The notes under the pieces: model-generated
Told to the model about the DNA's origin: nothing
Database searches by the model: none
What the model saw: only the letters and a program-made list of their open reading frames with translations
Shown here: positions 7,576-9,244 of the stretch, piece by piece
How positions within the stretch are numbered: position 1 is the stretch's first letter
How the letters are laid out: each line of letters begins with the position of its first letter
Program-made: the position numbers and the translations under genes
Source: CAYPEL01 sp964409635
Lineage (GTDB): Bacteria; Pseudomonadota; Gammaproteobacteria; DSM-19610
DNA: 9,244 nt
Assembly (NCBI GenBank): GCA_964409635.1
Contig: CAYPEL010000116.1
Location: 1-9,244, forward strand
Reading direction: 5' to 3'

Positions 7576-7710
7576 CCTTATTTCATACCATGGGCAAGTT
7601 GGCTGAGCCTGTATCAACCCTTAGGTTTTTCTGAAGATCCGGTTTCTTTATTTAAAATGATAATGTATTCAGATATTTTCCTTCAGTAAGCTCGTTTATT
7701 TAGCGCTGCA
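7576..7710. other. Intergenic sequence without recognised feature
   Basis: Between the transposase remnant and the stop of the second SGNH gene I see no ORF, RNA or convincing terminator. A distant CTGAAG/CTTCAG pair (7631-7636 and 7681-7686) is too short and too far apart to be called a hairpin. Confidence 0.5.
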
Positions 7711-8844
7711 TCAGTTACAGATGTTATCCGATTGTTCTGATGCCCTAAGCAAGTGGGTAAGTTGGGAACACACAAATCTATGACCGTATTCATTCCAATG
7801 CATATCGTACTGGGTGTCGAATCTTATCTTATGTAATTCATAATCCTTTTTCATCGGTTCTGTAAGATCCAGGTATTCAAGCTCATTCTCAGTTACAATT
7901 TCATTAAATATCCGGTAAAGAGAGATTATAGTCTTGTTGGGTTGCTTACCCTCGTACAGGGTTATTCTGGGAGCGTCCATTACGAAAATCACTCTTTTGT
8001 CTGGATTTTCCGTCTTAATTTGTTCAACTGCATATCGTGTAGCCTTCGTTATATCATTTAGGCGTCCTTGAATATTAATGACGTCAATATTCGCAGCATA
8101 CTCTCTTCCGTCAGTAAATAGAGTTGCAAGCCATTGACTGATGTTAAGGTTGATATATAAATACCTTAATAACGCGCTATTTCTCAAGACCAGATTCCTT
8201 AATGTGTACTTATTATATTGTACAAAACTATAATCAGGTTTTGGATTAACTTCCCTTATGTGCTGATTTGAAATATCGAATGTGAGCCAGTATTCATCGT
8301 CCGGGTCTACACCAAAAATGCTCTCATCAAAATCATTGTGGACAATGTTAAAAATAAAAATATCAGGATTAAAATGTTTTTTTACGTATCTGCTCATGTG
8401 AAGATACTGTGATAATGGTGCTCCGGAAATGCCAAAACTATACACTTCATAATTTCCACCGATTTCACGGCGTAATAGTGAGGGGTAGCTTTTGTCGACA
8501 TCTACTTGCAATGCTTCGATAAATGAATCCCCAATAACCGCTATTCTTAGTTTGTTCTTTTCTTTCTTGTAATCTATTTCACTGATCCATCCGTTATTAT
8601 TAACCTTCCATTTTCCGCGTTGTTGTGCAAATTTTCCAATTGTATACAGACCTTCCTTTTCGATGGGATCGAACTTCACCAGGGATTCTTCACTATCGTA
8701 ATACCAGCGAGGAAGATGGCTGGCCGGTATTACTGCCCTGAAGAAAATCTCCAGGATCAGAATAAGAACAATCAATGTTGGAATGGATAGTAGTACTATG
8801 TTTTTCAGGTGATCACGGAATGTTCCTGGTTCTGTGTTTAACAA
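7711..8844 (-). CDS. Membrane-anchored SGNH-fold protein, possible polysaccharide O-acyltransferase/esterase
   Basis: A 377-residue protein with one N-terminal hydrophobic segment (about 14-36) that should place the domain in the periplasm. The SGNH blocks are AVIGDSFIEA with Gly105, Asp106 and Ser107 (nucleophile), FGISGAPLSQY (oxyanion Gly), IVHNDFDES (oxyanion Asn), and YDMHWNEYGH with Asp347 and His349. The Asp-x-His-Trp-Asn spacing, instead of the usual Asp-x-x-His, recalls the DTHW motif of AlgJ/AlgX-type acetyltransferases, but here it follows the Ser as in ordinary SGNH enzymes. The start is TTG: an in-frame stop (TAG, 8854-8856) lies just upstream, no in-frame ATG precedes the SGNH core, and a weak TAGG site is 8 bases away. 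It points toward the + strand operon and is flanked by insertion-sequence fragments, so it has its own promoter or was brought in by rearrangement. Its N-terminal anchor and block I resemble those of the SGNH gene at 2702-3805. Confidence 0.8.
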   Translation of the reverse strand: MLNTEPGTFRDHLKNIVLLSIPTLIVLILILEIFFRAVIPASHLPRWYYDSEESLVKFDPIEKEGLYTIGKFAQQRGKWKVNNNGWISEIDYKKEKNKLRIAVIGDSFIEALQVDVDKSYPSLLRREIGGNYEVYSFGISGAPLSQYLHMSRYVKKHFNPDIFIFNIVHNDFDESIFGVDPDDEYWLTFDISNQHIREVNPKPDYSFVQYNKYTLRNLVLRNSALLRYLYINLNISQWLATLFTDGREYAANIDVINIQGRLNDITKATRYAVEQIKTENPDKRVIFVMDAPRITLYEGKQPNKTIISLYRIFNEIVTENELEYLDLTEPMKKDYELHKIRFDTQYDMHWNEYGHRFVCSQLTHLLRASEQSDNICN

Positions 8845-9017
8845 AATATACGCCTACTAGCTAGAGTTTCAGGAGCAAAAATAATCGAATAATTTCCAAT
8901 AAAACCTTGACATAGCATCGGCAAAAAAGTTGCCGTGCCTTGTATGATTGTTTGTAAACTCCAAGAGATCCAAGGCGCAGCCTTCAGAAGGTTTTCAACG
9001 ACACGCTGAAGCCCACT
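8845..9017. other. Hairpin-rich intergenic region
   Basis: This upstream region of the minus-strand SGNH gene must hold its promoter, but no convincing -35/-10 pair is visible on that strand. Two structures stand out: a bulged stem at 8915-8938, and overlapping short palindromes at 8972-8991. A TTGACA at 8907-8912 on the + strand has no -10 at proper spacing. Confidence 0.4.
8915..8938. repeat. Nine-base-pair inverted repeat with one bulged base
   Basis: GCA-T-CGGCAA, loop AAAAG, then TTGCCG-TGC forms a 9 bp stem with one unpaired T. No T-tract follows on the + strand, so it is not an obvious intrinsic terminator. It lies about 70 bases upstream of the minus-strand SGNH start and could be an operator, an insertion-sequence end structure or chance. 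Confidence 0.4.
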
Positions 9018-9158
9018 ATGAACACAACAGGATATTCGCGTATCCTCCGTGAACTGCTTTATTGGATCACATTTTTAAGTAAAACGTTACCCCCAAGACC
9101 CTCTTTAAGAAAGCAAGAAACTCCTGATGCCGGTGTCGCTGTTTGCACTCACCAATGA
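9018..9158 (+). pseudogene. Short 46-codon ORF, possible N-terminal fragment of another mobile-element protein
   Basis: ATG 9018 opens a frame of 46 codons ending at TGA 9156. Residues 1-28 ([20 protein letters not shown], then SKTLPPRP) look like a real protein start, helical with basic and aromatic residues. From about 9095 the frame runs antisense over the IS630-type fragment and the translation loses protein character. The simplest reading is a broken gene start joined to the IS630 remnant. I do not recognise the family with confidence; a transposase N-terminus is a guess. Confidence 0.3.
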
Positions 9159-9243
9159 CTTCCCCCGTCAATATATCAAGTGCCGCAAATAATGTGCTTG
9201 TGCCATGGCGTTTGTAATCATGTGTCAGTGTCTCGGCTCGCCC
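9067..9243 (-). pseudogene. IS630-family transposase fragment (truncated at both ends in this window)
   Basis: Read on the minus strand, the frame encodes [14 protein letters not shown], then [17 protein letters not shown] and [13 protein letters not shown], a characteristic central block of IS630-family DDE transposases ([14 protein letters not shown]...G.V.G.....RHRHQEF..FL). The upstream part, including the first catalytic Asp, lies beyond the window. After FLKR (about 9091) the frame leaves the family pattern and stops at TGA (9067-9069), so the second and third catalytic acidic residues are absent. The gene is broken and cannot encode an active transposase. It forms the right edge of the rearranged cluster boundary. 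Confidence 0.75.
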
Positions 9244-9244
9244 C

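Noticed and set aside
8907..8948. TTGACA and TATGAT as a + strand promoter
   Set aside because: The spacer is 30 bases, far from the usual 16-18, so the pair cannot act together.
1..9244. CRISPR array, tRNA, rRNA or riboswitch
   Set aside because: No regularly spaced repeats, no cloverleaf-like or rRNA-like stretch and no known aptamer core were seen on either strand.

Overview
This window looks like part of an exopolysaccharide biosynthesis locus from a Gram-negative bacterium, most likely a gammaproteobacterium. The grounds are a close AlgD-type GDP-mannose dehydrogenase, a Wzy/WaaL-type polytopic polymerase or ligase, membrane-anchored SGNH-fold proteins and moderate-to-low GC. I cannot name a genus from sequence alone.

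Left and centre (1-7347): five genes, all on the + strand with short gaps, probably one transcription unit. In order they are a membrane O-antigen ligase/polymerase (5' end cut by the window), algD (GDP-mannose to GDP-mannuronate), a membrane-anchored SGNH/GDSL protein, a heparinase II/III (alginate lyase-like) protein, and a GT4-like glycosyltransferase that starts at TTG behind a good ribosome binding site. Between the SGNH gene and the lyase gene lies an unannotated 39-codon hydrophobic ORF. It has a GGAG ribosome binding site, a possible CTG start overlapping the upstream stop, and an ATGA overlap with the lyase start. Together the genes suggest a secreted uronate-containing polysaccharide: AlgD supplies the activated uronic acid, the glycosyltransferase builds the repeat unit, the Wzy-like protein polymerises or ligates it, and the SGNH and lyase proteins modify or trim it. 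No alginate-type synthase (Alg8/Alg44) is visible, so this looks like a Wzy-dependent polymer rather than classical alginate.

Right (7348-9244): a scarred boundary. A terminator-like hairpin follows the glycosyltransferase but lacks the rest of its 3' arm and the T-tract. It abuts a decayed C-terminal fragment of an IS481-type transposase with its element end. A second SGNH protein (- strand, TTG start) converges on the operon. Beyond it is a hairpin-rich intergenic stretch, a short + strand ORF of unknown origin, and a truncated IS630-type transposase fragment on the - strand running off the window. Insertion-sequence debris on both sides of the second SGNH gene marks this as a rearranged end of the cluster.
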